Positions 9,133-18,393 are shown, numbered from the stretch's first letter. The stretch: DNA of 64,000 nucleotides from Alphaproteobacteria bacterium (GCA_017307375.1 JAFKFH010000003.1:682001-746000); one strand, 5' to 3'. Numbers and translations: made by a program. The notes: generated from the sequence alone by a model not told the origin.

Positions 9133-9909
9133 ATGACGCAGCCGCCGACCCGCAAGATGTTCACCGCCGAACTGAAGATGCTCGGCCTCGAACGTGCGCC
9201 GGCCGAGGACGAGGCGGCTGCCGCATCCGTCCCGGCCGCCGATCCCGCCGCGGCGCCGACCGGCGACCTGGGGCTGGTCCTTGCCGAAATTCGCGCCCTG
9301 CGGGCGGAAGTGGCCGCGTTGCGCGCGGTCCAGGCCGCCCCCGCCGAGGAAGCTCCGCGCGAGATCAGCGAGATCGAGGAGGAAAACCAGGGTTTCCGCG
9401 TCGCGATCGCCGGCATGATCCGTTCGCTGGCCCGCACCAAGCGCGAGATTGCCGCCTTGCGCCACCCCGAGGCCGAGGGCAGCCAGATCGACACCGCGAC
9501 CAACGAACTCGACCGGATCGTCGCGGCGACCGAGACCGCGACCAACACGATCCTGGAGTCGGCCGAGCAACTGGGCATGATCGGCTCGGTGCTGGTCGAC
9601 CGCTATGGCGACGATGCCGACATGCAGGTCCTGGCCGAGGAAATGCGCATCGGGGCCGAGCGGATCATGGAAGCCTGCTCGTTCCAGGACATCACCGGCC
9701 AGCGCATCACCAAGGTGGTCAAGGCGATCCACTTCATCGAGGAGCGGATCCGCGCGGTGGTCGAGGAATGGGGCGCGGAAACCTTCATCGACCTGCCGGT
9801 CGAGAACCGCGGCGAGGTGCGCATGCACTCGCAGGACGACCTGGTCAACGGCCCGGATTCCAACGACACCGGCCTGAACCAGGACGATATCGACGCCCTG
9901 TTCGACTAG
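9133..9909 (+). CDS. cheZ: Chemotaxis protein phosphatase CheZ, alphaproteobacterial type
   Basis: A 258-residue, largely helical protein. The catalytic motif QDITGQ holds Asp186 and Gln190, spaced like Asp143/Gln147 of enteric CheZ, which drive dephosphorylation of CheY-P. A coiled-coil stretch rich in Ala and Glu precedes it (residues 50-110). The last ten residues, [10 protein letters not shown], form the C-terminal CheY-binding peptide and resemble the FliM N-terminal motif SQ-x-EIDAL. The ATG at 9133 was chosen over a TTG at 9115. No chemotaxis or flagellar gene is nearby, so this is an isolated cheZ. It indicates a motile, chemotactic cell. Confidence 0.85.
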   Translation: MTQPPTRKMFTAELKMLGLERAPAEDEAAAASVPAADPAAAPTGDLGLVLAEIRALRAEVAALRAVQAAPAEEAPREISEIEEENQGFRVAIAGMIRSLARTKREIAALRHPEAEGSQIDTATNELDRIVAATETATNTILESAEQLGMIGSVLVDRYGDDADMQVLAEEMRIGAERIMEACSFQDITGQRITKVVKAIHFIEERIRAVVEEWGAETFIDLPVENRGEVRMHSQDDLVNGPDSNDTGLNQDDIDALFD

Positions 9910-9911
9910 GC

Positions 9912-9963
9912 AACGGCATGGCGGCCCGCCGAGCGGACCGCCAAGCGCCGCCGCCGTTCTTTT
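9912..9963 (+). terminator. Probable terminator after cheZ
   Basis: The arms AACGGC (9912-9917) and GCCGTT (9953-9958) enclose an inner GGCGG/CCGCC pairing and are followed by CTTTT. This fits an intrinsic terminator immediately after the cheZ stop, although the long internal loop makes the fold less certain. Confidence 0.5.
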
Positions 9964-9989
9964 GCATATGATCCGCAGTTACAAACATT

Positions 9990-10008
9990 ATTGAGAATTA
10001 TTCTCAAT
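9990..10008. promoter_or_regulatory. Fur-type iron box upstream of the AraC regulator
   Basis: The 19-base sequence ATTGAGAATTATTCTCAAT is a perfect inverted repeat around a central T. Its core TGAGAAT-T-ATTCTCA matches the 7-1-7 Fur box with one symmetric base change per half. It also satisfies the TGA-N9-TCA pattern of RirA operators, so the exact regulator (Fur or RirA) cannot be settled from sequence. It sits 56 bases before the araC-type start, at a promoter position, so the siderophore regulator should be induced under iron limitation. Confidence 0.8.
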
Positions 10009-10064
10009 CACGCTAGTCTCCCCCGTCCATTGCGGAACGGAGCGGTATCCGGGCGACCAGCGAG

Positions 10065-10985
10065 ATGACCTTTCAGCCACGCATGCATAACCGGATCGAG
10101 GGTTTCTCGGTCATCGGCGGCGGCCGCCGCCGGTTGTGGAACGGTGTCGCCGCCGACCTGTGGGAGGTCGACTGCGCCCCGGGCGCCGGCGGCTATTATG
10201 TCGGCGAGGATCCGCGGCTGTTCATCGCATTGGAAACGCGCGGCGGCGACCGGCAGCGGGTCTTGCTGCACCCGCGGCGCGACGGTCTGGCCCAGGCCTA
10301 CGACCAGCATGCGATTTCCTACGTGCCGGCCGGGATGGAACTGTGGTCGCGTCTCGACGACATCAGGTTCATCCGGCATCTCGACCTGCATTTCGACCAG
10401 CAGGCGCTGGCGCGGCGGCTGGGCGAGGAGGTCGACCAGGAGGCGCTGGCCCGGCCGCGGCTGATGTTTTCCGACGACCGGCTGATCGGGCTGGCCCGGC
10501 TGATCGCCGCCGAATGCGAAAATCCCGACCCGCTGCACGATCTCTACGGCGACGGGCTGACCATCGCCCTGCTGATCGACGTGCTGCAACTGGGCAAGCG
10601 GCGCGACCGGCCGCGCAAGCGTTCGCAGCTGGCCGCCTGGCAACTGCGCAAGGCGATCGACTACATCGAGGAGAATTGCTTCCGCTCGATCCGCCTGCAG
10701 GAACTGGCCGAGCTGACCGGTCTGTCGCAATCGCATTTCGGCCATGCCTTCAAGGCCTCGACCGGCATGCCGCCGCATCGCTGGCAGATGAACGCCCGGA
10801 TGGACCGGATCAAGGACATGCTGCTCGAGGCCGAGATGCCGCTGACCGGCATCGCCATCACCGCGGGTTTTTCCGACCAGGCCCATTTCACCCGCGTCTT
10901 CCGCCAGCTGGTCGGCGCCACCCCGTCGGCCTGGCAGCGGGCGCGGCGCGGGCGCGCAGCCGACGGTGCCAGTTTGGCCCAATAA
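10065..10985 (+). CDS. AraC-family regulator of siderophore uptake (PchR-like)
   Basis: The 306-residue protein has an N-terminal sensing region and a C-terminal AraC DNA-binding domain at about 195-295. Its two helix-turn-helix units are at LQELAELTGLSQSHFGHAFK (211-230) and GIAITAGFSDQAHFTRVFR (262-280). PchR-type regulators bind a ferric siderophore and activate the matching receptor. Location supports this: a Fur box lies upstream, the TonB receptor and transporter genes lie downstream, and a direct repeat with 20-base period separates it from the receptor. The gene stop overlaps the first repeat copy. Confidence 0.85.
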   Translation: MTFQPRMHNRIEGFSVIGGGRRRLWNGVAADLWEVDCAPGAGGYYVGEDPRLFIALETRGGDRQRVLLHPRRDGLAQAYDQHAISYVPAGMELWSRLDDIRFIRHLDLHFDQQALARRLGEEVDQEALARPRLMFSDDRLIGLARLIAAECENPDPLHDLYGDGLTIALLIDVLQLGKRRDRPRKRSQLAAWQLRKAIDYIEENCFRSIRLQELAELTGLSQSHFGHAFKASTGMPPHRWQMNARMDRIKDMLLEAEMPLTGIAITAGFSDQAHFTRVFRQLVGATPSAWQRARRGRAADGASLAQ

Positions 10986-11013
10986 CCTTCAATTCACCGT
11001 CATAACCTTCAAT
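10982..11013. promoter_or_regulatory. Direct repeat, candidate AraC-regulator operator
   Basis: ATAACCTTCAAT occurs twice, at 10982-10993 and 11002-11013, with identical sequence and a 20-base centre-to-centre spacing, about two helical turns. AraC-family dimers typically bind such same-face direct repeats upstream of the promoter they activate. The repeat lies 115 bases before the receptor gene. No other copy was noticed in the window. The binding protein is inferred to be the adjacent AraC regulator. Confidence 0.6.
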
Positions 11014-11127
11014 CCCGGACGGTGACAGTTGCGATAAGAAATCACCTCTCATGAACCGTATCTGTGACGAAATTCCTACAAGCGCCGGGGGTAGGTCGTC
11101 GCAGGTCCATCGAGGGGGATAGAACGA

Positions 11128-13290
11128 GTGCGCAAGTCGAGACATGCCATCCTGGTCCGCCTGATGCTGGGCACTGCCGCCGTCGCCTGGCCGGCCGGGC
11201 TGGCCCTGGCACAGCAGGCCCTGCCTGCGCCCGTCCGCCTGCCCGGCCTCAGCGTCGAAGGGCAGGGGGTGTCGGCCGAGAGTGCGACGGGCCCGGTCGA
11301 CGGCTACGTCGCCCGCGATACCGAAACCGGTGCCAAGACCGCGACCCCGGTCAGCGAGATTCCGCAGACCGTCAACGTCATCGGCCGCGAGGAACTCTAC
11401 GACCGCGGCGTCGTCACCAAGATCGACGAGGCGCTGCGCTACACGCCCGGGGTCACCGCGGCACCCTATGGCACCGACGCCGATACCGACTGGATCTATA
11501 TCCGCGGCTTCCAGGCGACCCAGACCGGCGCGTTCCTCGACGGGCTGAACCTGTTCTCCTATGGCTTCGGCGGCTTCCAGATGGATGCCTTCTTCATGCA
11601 GCGCCTGGAAGTGCTGAAGGGGCCGGCATCGGTCCTCTACGGCGGCTCCAACCCCGGCGGCATCGTCGACATGATCCGCCTGCGGCCGCAGGATCGCCGC
11701 GTCGCCTATACCGAGGCCGGCATCAACAATTTCGGCAACGCCTTCTTCGGCTTCGACGTCGGCGACCGCCTGAACGCCAACTGGAAATACCGCGTTACCG
11801 GCAAGCTTGCCGGCGGCGACAATTACGAGGACTACTCGAAGGATTTCCGCGGCGCGATCATGCCGCAGGTGACGTGGGAGCCGTCGGCCGCCACCTCGGT
11901 CACCGGCTACGTCTACTATTCCGGCCTCAACCAGCGCCAGTCGTCGAACGGCTTCCTGCCTTATGTCGGTACCGTCGTGCCGGCGCCCTTCGGCAAGATC
12001 GATCCGCAGAAATACTATGGCGAACCCTCGATCAATACCGGGCGCTACAACCAGACCATGGTCGGGCTGGAGGCCAGCCACATTCTCGATTCCGGCTGGA
12101 AGCTCAGCTCGAACGCGCGCTACGGCCATCTCTCCAAGTATGAGGCGGGCCCCTATGTCTACGGCTATGTCGGGGCTACGCCGACCGCGCCGGCCTATAA
12201 TCTGAACCGCATCGGCTTCGACGCGACCAGCCGCGTCGACACCTTCAACATCGACAACCATGCCGAACGCCGGTTCGCCACCGGGTTCCTCAACCACAAC
12301 CTGCTCGCCGGGCTCGACTACAAGTATTACCGCCTCGACCATGTCCAGGCCTGTTGCGGCGCCACGCCGATCAGCGCCACCAACCCGGTCTACGGCGTGC
12401 CGCAGGGTGCGAACTTCACCTATCTCGACCAGGTCCTGGCCCAGCAGCAGATCGGCATCTACCTGCAGGACCAGATCCGCTTCGCCGATCGCTGGCTGCT
12501 GACGCTCAACGGCCGGCAGGACTGGGTGAAGACCGATTCGGACGCCAAGATCGGCACGACCTACAAATCCAATGACGCCGCGCTGTCCGGCCGCGCCGGC
12601 CTCGCCTATGAATTCGCCAACGGCGTCACGCCCTATGTCTCGGCAGCGACGTTCTTCAACCCGGTGGTCGGCGTCAACCCGAGCCTTTCCGGCTTCAAGC
12701 CGGAGGAAGGCACGCAGTACGAGGCCGGCATCAAATACGCGCCGGGCTTCGTCGACGGCCTCGTCACCGCCTCGGTGTTCCAGATCGACAAGAAGAACGC
12801 GGTGACCTCGATCCCCGGCACCTTCCTGTCCGACCAGCTCGGCGAAGTCCGCTCGCGCGGTTTCGAGCTGGAAGGCAAGGTCAACGTCACCCCGAACTTC
12901 AAGCTGCTCGCCGGCTACAGCTATACCGACCTCGAGGTCACCAAGGATCCGAACGCGGCCCTGGTCGGCAAGTCGCCGTTCATCGTGCCCAAGCAGACGG
13001 CGAACGCCTGGGCCGACTACACCTTTTCGGAAGGAATGGCGAAGGGCCTCGGCCTCGGCGCGGGCATCCGCTATCAGGGCTATTCCTGGGCCGATGCGCT
13101 CAACACGCTGAAGGTACCGGCCGCGACCGTCGCCGACGCCGCGATCCGCTACAATTTCGGCGACTGGAATACATCGCTGAACTTCACCAACATCTTCGAC
13201 AAGACCTACGTGAAAAGTTGCGGCGGTGCCGATGTCTGCGGCTATGCCGAACCCCGCACGATAATGCTGCGCGTGGGCAAGACGTGGTGA
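11128..13290 (+). CDS. TonB-dependent siderophore receptor (FhuA/FoxA-like)
   Basis: A 720-residue outer-membrane receptor. It has a signal peptide ending near LALAQ (residue 29), an N-terminal signature region with TGPVDGYVARDTETGAK, a plug domain starting SEIPQTVNVI (76-85), and a 22-strand barrel finishing with RVGKTW; the terminal aromatic is the BAM signal. The plug wording is that of ferrichrome/ferrioxamine receptors, so a ferric hydroxamate is the likely ligand. Two Cys pairs (CCG and CGGADVC) occur in predicted surface loops. It starts at GTG with GAGGGGG about ten bases upstream. It heads the FhuCDB transport genes and has no siderophore biosynthesis genes beside it, suggesting use of xenosiderophores. 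Confidence 0.92.
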   Translation: MRKSRHAILVRLMLGTAAVAWPAGLALAQQALPAPVRLPGLSVEGQGVSAESATGPVDGYVARDTETGAKTATPVSEIPQTVNVIGREELYDRGVVTKIDEALRYTPGVTAAPYGTDADTDWIYIRGFQATQTGAFLDGLNLFSYGFGGFQMDAFFMQRLEVLKGPASVLYGGSNPGGIVDMIRLRPQDRRVAYTEAGINNFGNAFFGFDVGDRLNANWKYRVTGKLAGGDNYEDYSKDFRGAIMPQVTWEPSAATSVTGYVYYSGLNQRQSSNGFLPYVGTVVPAPFGKIDPQKYYGEPSINTGRYNQTMVGLEASHILDSGWKLSSNARYGHLSKYEAGPYVYGYVGATPTAPAYNLNRIGFDATSRVDTFNIDNHAERRFATGFLNHNLLAGLDYKYYRLDHVQACCGATPISATNPVYGVPQGANFTYLDQVLAQQQIGIYLQDQIRFADRWLLTLNGRQDWVKTDSDAKIGTTYKSNDAALSGRAGLAYEFANGVTPYVSAATFFNPVVGVNPSLSGFKPEEGTQYEAGIKYAPGFVDGLVTASVFQIDKKNAVTSIPGTFLSDQLGEVRSRGFELEGKVNVTPNFKLLAGYSYTDLEVTKDPNAALVGKSPFIVPKQTANAWADYTFSEGMAKGLGLGAGIRYQGYSWADALNTLKVPAATVADAAIRYNFGDWNTSLNFTNIFDKTYVKSCGGADVCGYAEPRTIMLRVGKTW

Positions 13291-13312
13291 CCGGCGCGGC
13301 ACGCAACGGGAT

Positions 13313-14101
13313 GTGAACAGCTTGGACCAGCCGCTTTTCGATCTGTCCGACGTCGCCTTCGCGCTGCGGGACCACGTCATCCTCGCACCGCTGTCGCTGA
13401 CGCTCGCTCCGGGCCGCATCCACGGGCTGATCGGCCAGAACGGATCGGGCAAGAGCACGCTGCTGAAGATCCTGGCCCGCCAGGTCCGGCCGAGCAGCGG
13501 GCATCTGCGGTTCGGCGGCAGGCCGGCGGGCGACTGGGCCGAGCGCGACTATGCCCGCCAGGTCGCCTACATGCCGCAGTTCACGCCGCCGGCGGACGGG
13601 ATGACGGTGCGCGAGCTGGTGGCGCTCGGCCGCTTTCCCTGGCACGGCACCCTCGGCCGCTTCTCGGGCGAAGACGCGCGGATCGTCGACGAGGCAATCG
13701 ACCAGGTCGACCTGACGGCATTCGCCGGCCGTGCGGTCGACACCCTGTCGGGCGGCGAGCGCCAGCGCGCCTGGCTGGCGCTGATGCTGGCTCAGAATGC
13801 CCGCTGCCTGTTGCTGGACGAACCGACCTCGGCCCTCGATATCGCCCATCAGACGGAGATGCTGGCCCTGGTACGGCGGCTGGCGGGCGAACGCGGCATG
13901 GCGGTCGTCGTCATCCTGCACGACGTCAACCTGGCCGCCCGCCATTGCGACGACATCATCGCGCTGCGCGATGGACGGCTGATCATGCGCGGGCGCGCCG
14001 CCGAACTGATGCAGCCCGGTATTCTCGCCGCCGTCTATGGCATCCAGATGGGGATTTTCACCCACCCGGTCGCCGGCGTGCCGGTCAGCTACCCGCTGTG
14101 A
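13313..14101 (+). CDS. fhuC: Iron-siderophore ABC transporter ATPase
   Basis: A 262-residue ABC ATPase with Walker A GQNGSGKST (41-49), Q-loop Gln89, signature LSGGE (145-149) and Walker B CLLLDE (165-170). The sequence closely follows the FhuC/FecE subgroup (AYMPQF, GRFPWHG). It energises the double-length permease encoded two genes downstream. It starts at GTG 13313, 22 bases after the receptor stop, and its stop overlaps the next GTG as GTGA. Confidence 0.92.
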   Translation: MNSLDQPLFDLSDVAFALRDHVILAPLSLTLAPGRIHGLIGQNGSGKSTLLKILARQVRPSSGHLRFGGRPAGDWAERDYARQVAYMPQFTPPADGMTVRELVALGRFPWHGTLGRFSGEDARIVDEAIDQVDLTAFAGRAVDTLSGGERQRAWLALMLAQNARCLLLDEPTSALDIAHQTEMLALVRRLAGERGMAVVVILHDVNLAARHCDDIIALRDGRLIMRGRAAELMQPGILAAVYGIQMGIFTHPVAGVPVSYPL

Positions 14102-14946
14102 CGCGGCCAAGCCGGCGTCGCGTGCTTGCCGGGATCGCGGCGCTGGCCGCCATGCCCGCCCGCGCCGCCACCGCGCGGGTCGCGACCCTCGATTGGGCGA
14201 TGCTGGAAACCCTGCTGGCCCTTGGCGCCGACGTGGTGGCCGCGACCGAACTGGTGCTGTTCCGCCAGATCGCGGTCGAGCCGCCGGTGCCGGCGACCGT
14301 CGCCGATCTCGGCCTGCGGGGGGCGCCGAACTTCGAGATGCTGCGCCTGGCCCGCCCCGACCTGATCTTCAACTCGAATTTCTATGCCCGCTCGAACGCG
14401 CGGCTGGCGCTGATCGCGCCGGTCGACAGCTATTCCCTCTATGTCGCCGGCGGTGCGCCTTATGCGCTGGCCGAGGCCATGACGGCCGGGATGGCGGCCC
14501 GGCTCGGGCTCGATGCCGCGCCGCTGATCGAGGGCACTGGCGAGTGCCTTGCGAGGTTGCGCAAGCAGGTCGCCGGCGACCGTCCGGTGTTGCCGATCAA
14601 TTTCGGCGACCCACGCCATTTCCGCGTCTTCGGGGCCGACAGCATGTTCGGCGAAGTGCTGGCGCGCCTCGGCCTCGCCAACGCCTGGACCCAGCCGACC
14701 AGCTATTCCGCGATGCCGCCGATCGGCATCGAGACACTGGCGCAATTCCCCGACGTCCGGATCGCGGTGATCGGGCCCGAGCCGCCCGATGTCGCCGACA
14801 TGCTTGGCCGCGCCCCGTTCTGGCAGGCGCTGCCGCAGGTCCGGGCCGGCCGGGTGGCGATGCTCGGGCCGATCAACCCGTTCGGCGCCTTGCCTTCGGC
14901 GGTACGTTTCGCCCGGCTGCTCGCCGGGCGGCTGGGGGCGGCGTGA
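14098..14946 (+). CDS. fhuD: Periplasmic siderophore-binding protein, Tat-exported (FhuD-like)
   Basis: The 282-residue protein has a twin-arginine leader, SRRRVLAGIAALAAMPARA (residues 5-23), ending in an AxA-type cleavage site, then the class III (helical-backbone) periplasmic binding protein fold. Tat export is also known for E. coli FhuD. The GTG at 14098 overlaps the ATPase stop, and the reading frame has no better start nearby. It delivers the ferric siderophore to the permease. Its own stop overlaps the permease start in the same GTGA manner, implying coupled translation. Confidence 0.88.
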   Translation: MTRPSRRRVLAGIAALAAMPARAATARVATLDWAMLETLLALGADVVAATELVLFRQIAVEPPVPATVADLGLRGAPNFEMLRLARPDLIFNSNFYARSNARLALIAPVDSYSLYVAGGAPYALAEAMTAGMAARLGLDAAPLIEGTGECLARLRKQVAGDRPVLPINFGDPRHFRVFGADSMFGEVLARLGLANAWTQPTSYSAMPPIGIETLAQFPDVRIAVIGPEPPDVADMLGRAPFWQALPQVRAGRVAMLGPINPFGALPSAVRFARLLAGRLGAA

Positions 14947-16910
14947 CCGCGCGGGCGCCGCTCGTCTTCGGCGGCGGCATCGTCGCGGCGCTCGCCCTGC
15001 TTGCCGCAGTGGTGGCCTTCCGGCCGCCGGTGCCGGGCGATGCCGCATTGGCCATGGTCCTCGATCGCATCCTGTTCTGGCAGTCGCTGTTGCCGCGCGC
15101 CGCCGTGGCGCTGCTGGCCGGGGCGGCGCTGGGCCTGGCCGGCGCATTGCTGCAGCGGATCCTGCGCAACCCGATCGCCGATCCCTCGACCCTCGGCATT
15201 GCCGCCGGCGCGCAACTCACGCTGACCCTGGCTACCGCCTTTGCCCCCGGGCTGGTCGCGCTGTCGCGCGAAGGGGTGGCGCTGGCCGGCGGGCTGGCGG
15301 CGGTCGCGATCGTCCTGGCGTTGAGCTGGCGTCGCGGCCTCGATCCCGTCACCGTCATCCTGTCGGGCATGATGCTGTCGCTCGTCGCCTCGGCGCTGAG
15401 CGTCACGGTGGTGCTGGCCAAGGGCGACTACGTGATGTCGCTGTTCATCTGGGGCGCCGGCGCGCTGGACCAGCAGGGCTGGGGGCCGGCGGTCACGCTG
15501 GCCCTGCATCTCGCCGCGGGTGGGATCGCCGCCGGGCTGATGCTGCGGCCGCTCGCCCTGCTCGGCCTCGGTGACGCGGCGGCCAGGGGCCTGGGCCTCG
15601 CGGTGCAGACCTTCAGGCTGCTGGCCCTTCTGGTTGCCGTGTGGCTGGCGGCCGCCGTCACCGCCGAGGTCGGCATCATCGCCTTCGTCGGCCTGGCCGC
15701 GCCTGCATTCGCCCGTTTCTGCGGGGCACGCCGGCCGGATGCCGTGCTGGCGCTGTCGCCGCTGGCCGGCGCGCTGATCCTCAGCCTGACCGACAGTACG
15801 ATCCGGCTCTCGTCCGGCGGGTTCGGCGATATCGCGCCGACCGGTGCTGCCACCGCGCTGCTCGGCGGGCCGGTGCTGCTGTGGCTGCTGCGCGGCGTCC
15901 ATGGTGGTCGCCGCCAGCCTGCCGACGCCACCGTCGCGGGTCGGCGGCTCGCCAGTCCAGGCCGGGCAATTGCGCTGCTTGCGTCGGTCGCCGCACTGCT
16001 GCTGCTCGGCGGCCTCGTCGCCGGACGGGATGCCGGCGGCTGGCATGTTGCGACCGGCGGGCTGTTTCTCGACCTGCTGCCGTTCCGGGCACCGCGCCTG
16101 ATCGTCGCCGCCGCGGCCGGGGCGATGCTGGCGGCGGCCGGCACGCTGCTGCAGCGGATGACCGGCAATCCGATGGCCAGCCCCGAGGTGATGGGCATCA
16201 GCGCCGGTGGCGGTGTCGGGCTGGCCGCGGTGCTGTCCCTTGCCGGTTTCCCCGATCCGCCGACGATGATCGCCGGCATGGCTATCGGCGCGCTGGCGAC
16301 GCTCGGCATCGTGCTGGCGATCGGCGCCCGTTCGGGCTTTGGACCCGAGCGCCTGTTGCTGTCGGGGGTCGCGCTCGGTGCGTTCGGCATGTCGGTCCTG
16401 ACCACGGTGCTGGCCGGTGGCGGCATGCGCGGCTACATGCTGCTCGCCTGGCTGTCGGGCTCGACCAACGATGCCGGGCCGGTCGAGGCCTGGACCGGCG
16501 CGATCGCCGCCGCCGTGCTGATCGCGCCGCTGCCGTTCCTCGGCCGCTGGCTCGACCTGTTGCCGCTCGGGGACGCGATCGGGGCCGGCCTCGGGCTTTC
16601 GGTCCGGCGGGCACGGCTGGTACTGGCGATCGTCGCCGCGCTGCTGACGGCGATCGCCTCGCTCCTCGTCGGCCCGCTCAGCCTGGTCGGGCTGGTCGCC
16701 CCGCATCTCGCCCGCCTGACCGGCTTCGTCCGCGGCCGCGACCAGCTCGCCGCCGCGGTGGTGATCGGCGCCTCGCTGCTGATCCTCGCCGACTGGTTTT
16801 CGCGGGTGGTGATCTTTCCCTACCAGGTACCGCTGGGCCTGTTCGCGTCGCTGGTCGGCGGACCCTATCTGATCTGGCTGCTCAATCGTGGAGGCAATCG
16901 TCATGGCTGA
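14943..16910 (+). CDS. fhuB: Double-length FecCD-type siderophore permease
   Basis: At 655 residues this equals E. coli FhuB (about 660) and contains two tandem FecCD permease halves. Each half carries the conserved LLQR-x-x-x-NP-hinge: LLQRILRNPIADPSTLGI in the first and LLQRMTGNPMASPEVMGI in the second. Roughly twenty membrane helices are predicted. A fused double permease is characteristic of hydroxamate uptake, whereas other siderophore systems use two separate genes. It starts at GTG 14943 overlapping the binding-protein stop and ends eight bases into the SIP-family gene. Confidence 0.92.
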   Translation: MTARAPLVFGGGIVAALALLAAVVAFRPPVPGDAALAMVLDRILFWQSLLPRAAVALLAGAALGLAGALLQRILRNPIADPSTLGIAAGAQLTLTLATAFAPGLVALSREGVALAGGLAAVAIVLALSWRRGLDPVTVILSGMMLSLVASALSVTVVLAKGDYVMSLFIWGAGALDQQGWGPAVTLALHLAAGGIAAGLMLRPLALLGLGDAAARGLGLAVQTFRLLALLVAVWLAAAVTAEVGIIAFVGLAAPAFARFCGARRPDAVLALSPLAGALILSLTDSTIRLSSGGFGDIAPTGAATALLGGPVLLWLLRGVHGGRRQPADATVAGRRLASPGRAIALLASVAALLLLGGLVAGRDAGGWHVATGGLFLDLLPFRAPRLIVAAAAGAMLAAAGTLLQRMTGNPMASPEVMGISAGGGVGLAAVLSLAGFPDPPTMIAGMAIGALATLGIVLAIGARSGFGPERLLLSGVALGAFGMSVLTTVLAGGGMRGYMLLAWLSGSTNDAGPVEAWTGAIAAAVLIAPLPFLGRWLDLLPLGDAIGAGLGLSVRRARLVLAIVAALLTAIASLLVGPLSLVGLVAPHLARLTGFVRGRDQLAAAVVIGASLLILADWFSRVVIFPYQVPLGLFASLVGGPYLIWLLNRGGNRHG

Positions 16911-17964
16911 ACCCCTGGTGGCCGAGGCACGCATCGTCGTCGCCGATCCGGCGGCGCTGGCCGGCCGGCTCTGCGATCATTTCGCCGAGCACGCGTCGGT
17001 CAGCCGCGACGGCGCGTCGGGCCGCATCGACAGCGTCTACGGCCGGGCCGACCTGATGCCGGCGGACGGCGTCCTGCGGCTGCGCATCGAATGCCCGTCG
17101 GAACAGGCGTTCTTCCTGGTCAGGACATCGCTGGTCGAGCATGTCTTCGAATTCGCCGCCGAGCCCCGGATCACCTGGACCGGCCATGGGGCCGAGGCCG
17201 GCACCGTGCCCTATTTCCGCGAGATGACCGTGGTCGCCGCCACTGCCGTGACCCCGCGCATGCGCCGGGTGACGCTGGCCGGCGATGTCGGCCATTTCGC
17301 GGGCGGCGGCCTGCATGTCCGCCTGCTGATGCCGCCGGCCGGACGGCCGGCGCGCTGGCCGGTCCTGTCGGCGGAGGGCCGGCTGACCTGGCCGGCCGGC
17401 GACGACGCGGTCGTGGCCCGGGTCTACACCGTGCGCCGGGTCGATCTCGCCCGGGGGACCCTCGACCTCGACATCGTGATCCACGACGGGACCGATACGC
17501 CCGGCTCGACCTGGGCCCGGCAGGTGCAGCCCGGCGCGGTCGTCGGGCTGATGGGGCCGGGGGGCGGCGACCTGCCGCCGGGCCGCCGCCTGTTGCTGGC
17601 CGGCGACGAAACCGCGCTGCCGGCGATCGCCCGGATCGTCGAGGCCCTGCCCGCCGGGGCGCAGGCGACGGTCCTGATCGAAGTGGCGGATGCCGCCGAG
17701 GAACAGCCGCTGCATTCGGCTGCCGAACTCGATGTCAGGTGGCTGCACCGCGACGCCGGCGACAGGCTGGAGGCGGCGGTGCGGGGGCAGGTCTTGCCGC
17801 CGGACGACCCCGAGGGGTTCGTCTGGATCGCCTGCGAGCATGCGCCGGCCCGCAGCCTGCGCAACTGGCTGCGCCGCGAGATCGGCTTTGCGCGCGAGCG
17901 CCAGACCGTCGCCGCCTACTGGCGCCGCGGGGCCAGTGGGGATCAGGTGGCCGAAGCCGAATAG
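16903..17964 (+). CDS. Siderophore-interacting protein (ferric-siderophore reductase) with DUF2218 domain
   Basis: A 353-residue fusion. Residues 1-85 match DUF2218, a small domain often found with siderophore reductases. Residues 105-225 form an FAD-binding barrel with RVYTVRR (173-179), and 226-345 form the SIP-type NAD(P)H-binding region (AGDETALPAIARI, 233-245). The enzyme reduces ferric siderophore in the cytoplasm to release ferrous iron, completing the import pathway encoded just upstream. GTGGAGG provides the ribosome site for ATG 16903, inside the permease gene end. Confidence 0.9.
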   Translation: MAEPLVAEARIVVADPAALAGRLCDHFAEHASVSRDGASGRIDSVYGRADLMPADGVLRLRIECPSEQAFFLVRTSLVEHVFEFAAEPRITWTGHGAEAGTVPYFREMTVVAATAVTPRMRRVTLAGDVGHFAGGGLHVRLLMPPAGRPARWPVLSAEGRLTWPAGDDAVVARVYTVRRVDLARGTLDLDIVIHDGTDTPGSTWARQVQPGAVVGLMGPGGGDLPPGRRLLLAGDETALPAIARIVEALPAGAQATVLIEVADAAEEQPLHSAAELDVRWLHRDAGDRLEAAVRGQVLPPDDPEGFVWIACEHAPARSLRNWLRREIGFARERQTVAAYWRRGASGDQVAEAE

Positions 17965-17972
17965 GCCGGCGG

Positions 17973-18383
17973 CTACGGAACGGTCGAGATGCCGCCCTTG
18001 CAGGCCAGCCGGTTGATCGGATCGCCGTCGGCATCCTGGCCGCGGACGATCTCGGCCTGGCCGCCGGGATCGAGCAGGCAGCGCCCGATCGGCGCCATGA
18101 AGCTGCGCAGCACCACCTCGATGCGTTCGCCGGGGCGCAGTGCGACGGTCGCGCAGAACTGGCGGAATTCGCGCTTCTCGATGCGGAAGGTCGCCGGCTC
18201 GCCCTGGCCCGGCACCGCGATCTGCACCGGGAACCAGTAGTCGGTCGTGTTGATCACGCGGATGCAGGCGGGGCCGGTCTGGGGGCGGCCGATCGGCGGC
18301 ACGAAGGACTGGGCGGTCGCCTCGCGCCCGGCCGGCACCGCCAGCGCCGCGCCGACGATCAGCAGGAAGGGTGCCGCCCGCAC
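17973..18383 (-). CDS. Secreted hypothetical protein with four cysteines
   Basis: A 136-residue protein with an N-terminal signal peptide (MRAAPFLLIVGAALAVPAG, cleavage near ATAQ-S). The mature part has four cysteines (40, 77, 102, 128), probably two disulfides, and a beta-rich composition around VINTTDYWFPVQI. No family is recognised. It lies 8 bases from the convergent siderophore reductase and 10 bases after gapR on the same strand, so it may be co-transcribed with gapR. Confidence 0.7.
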   Translation of the reverse strand: MRAAPFLLIVGAALAVPAGREATAQSFVPPIGRPQTGPACIRVINTTDYWFPVQIAVPGQGEPATFRIEKREFRQFCATVALRPGERIEVVLRSFMAPIGRCLLDPGGQAEIVRGQDADGDPINRLACKGGISTVP

Positions 18384-18393
18384 CGTTCTTGAA

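Noticed and set aside
9990-10008. Calling the iron box an Irr control element
   Set aside because: The ICE core TTTAGAA...TTCTAAA is not matched at the outer bases; a Fur or RirA reading fits better.
10888-13458. 856-residue open frame on the minus strand opposite the TonB receptor
   Set aside because: It is antisense to a well-recognised receptor, has Arg/Asp/Gly-rich composition and no family features; long shadow frames are normal at this GC content.
14703-16934. 743-residue minus-strand frame opposite the permease
   Set aside because: The composition is Gln/Arg/Ala-rich low complexity, mirroring the hydrophobic codons of fhuB on the other strand.
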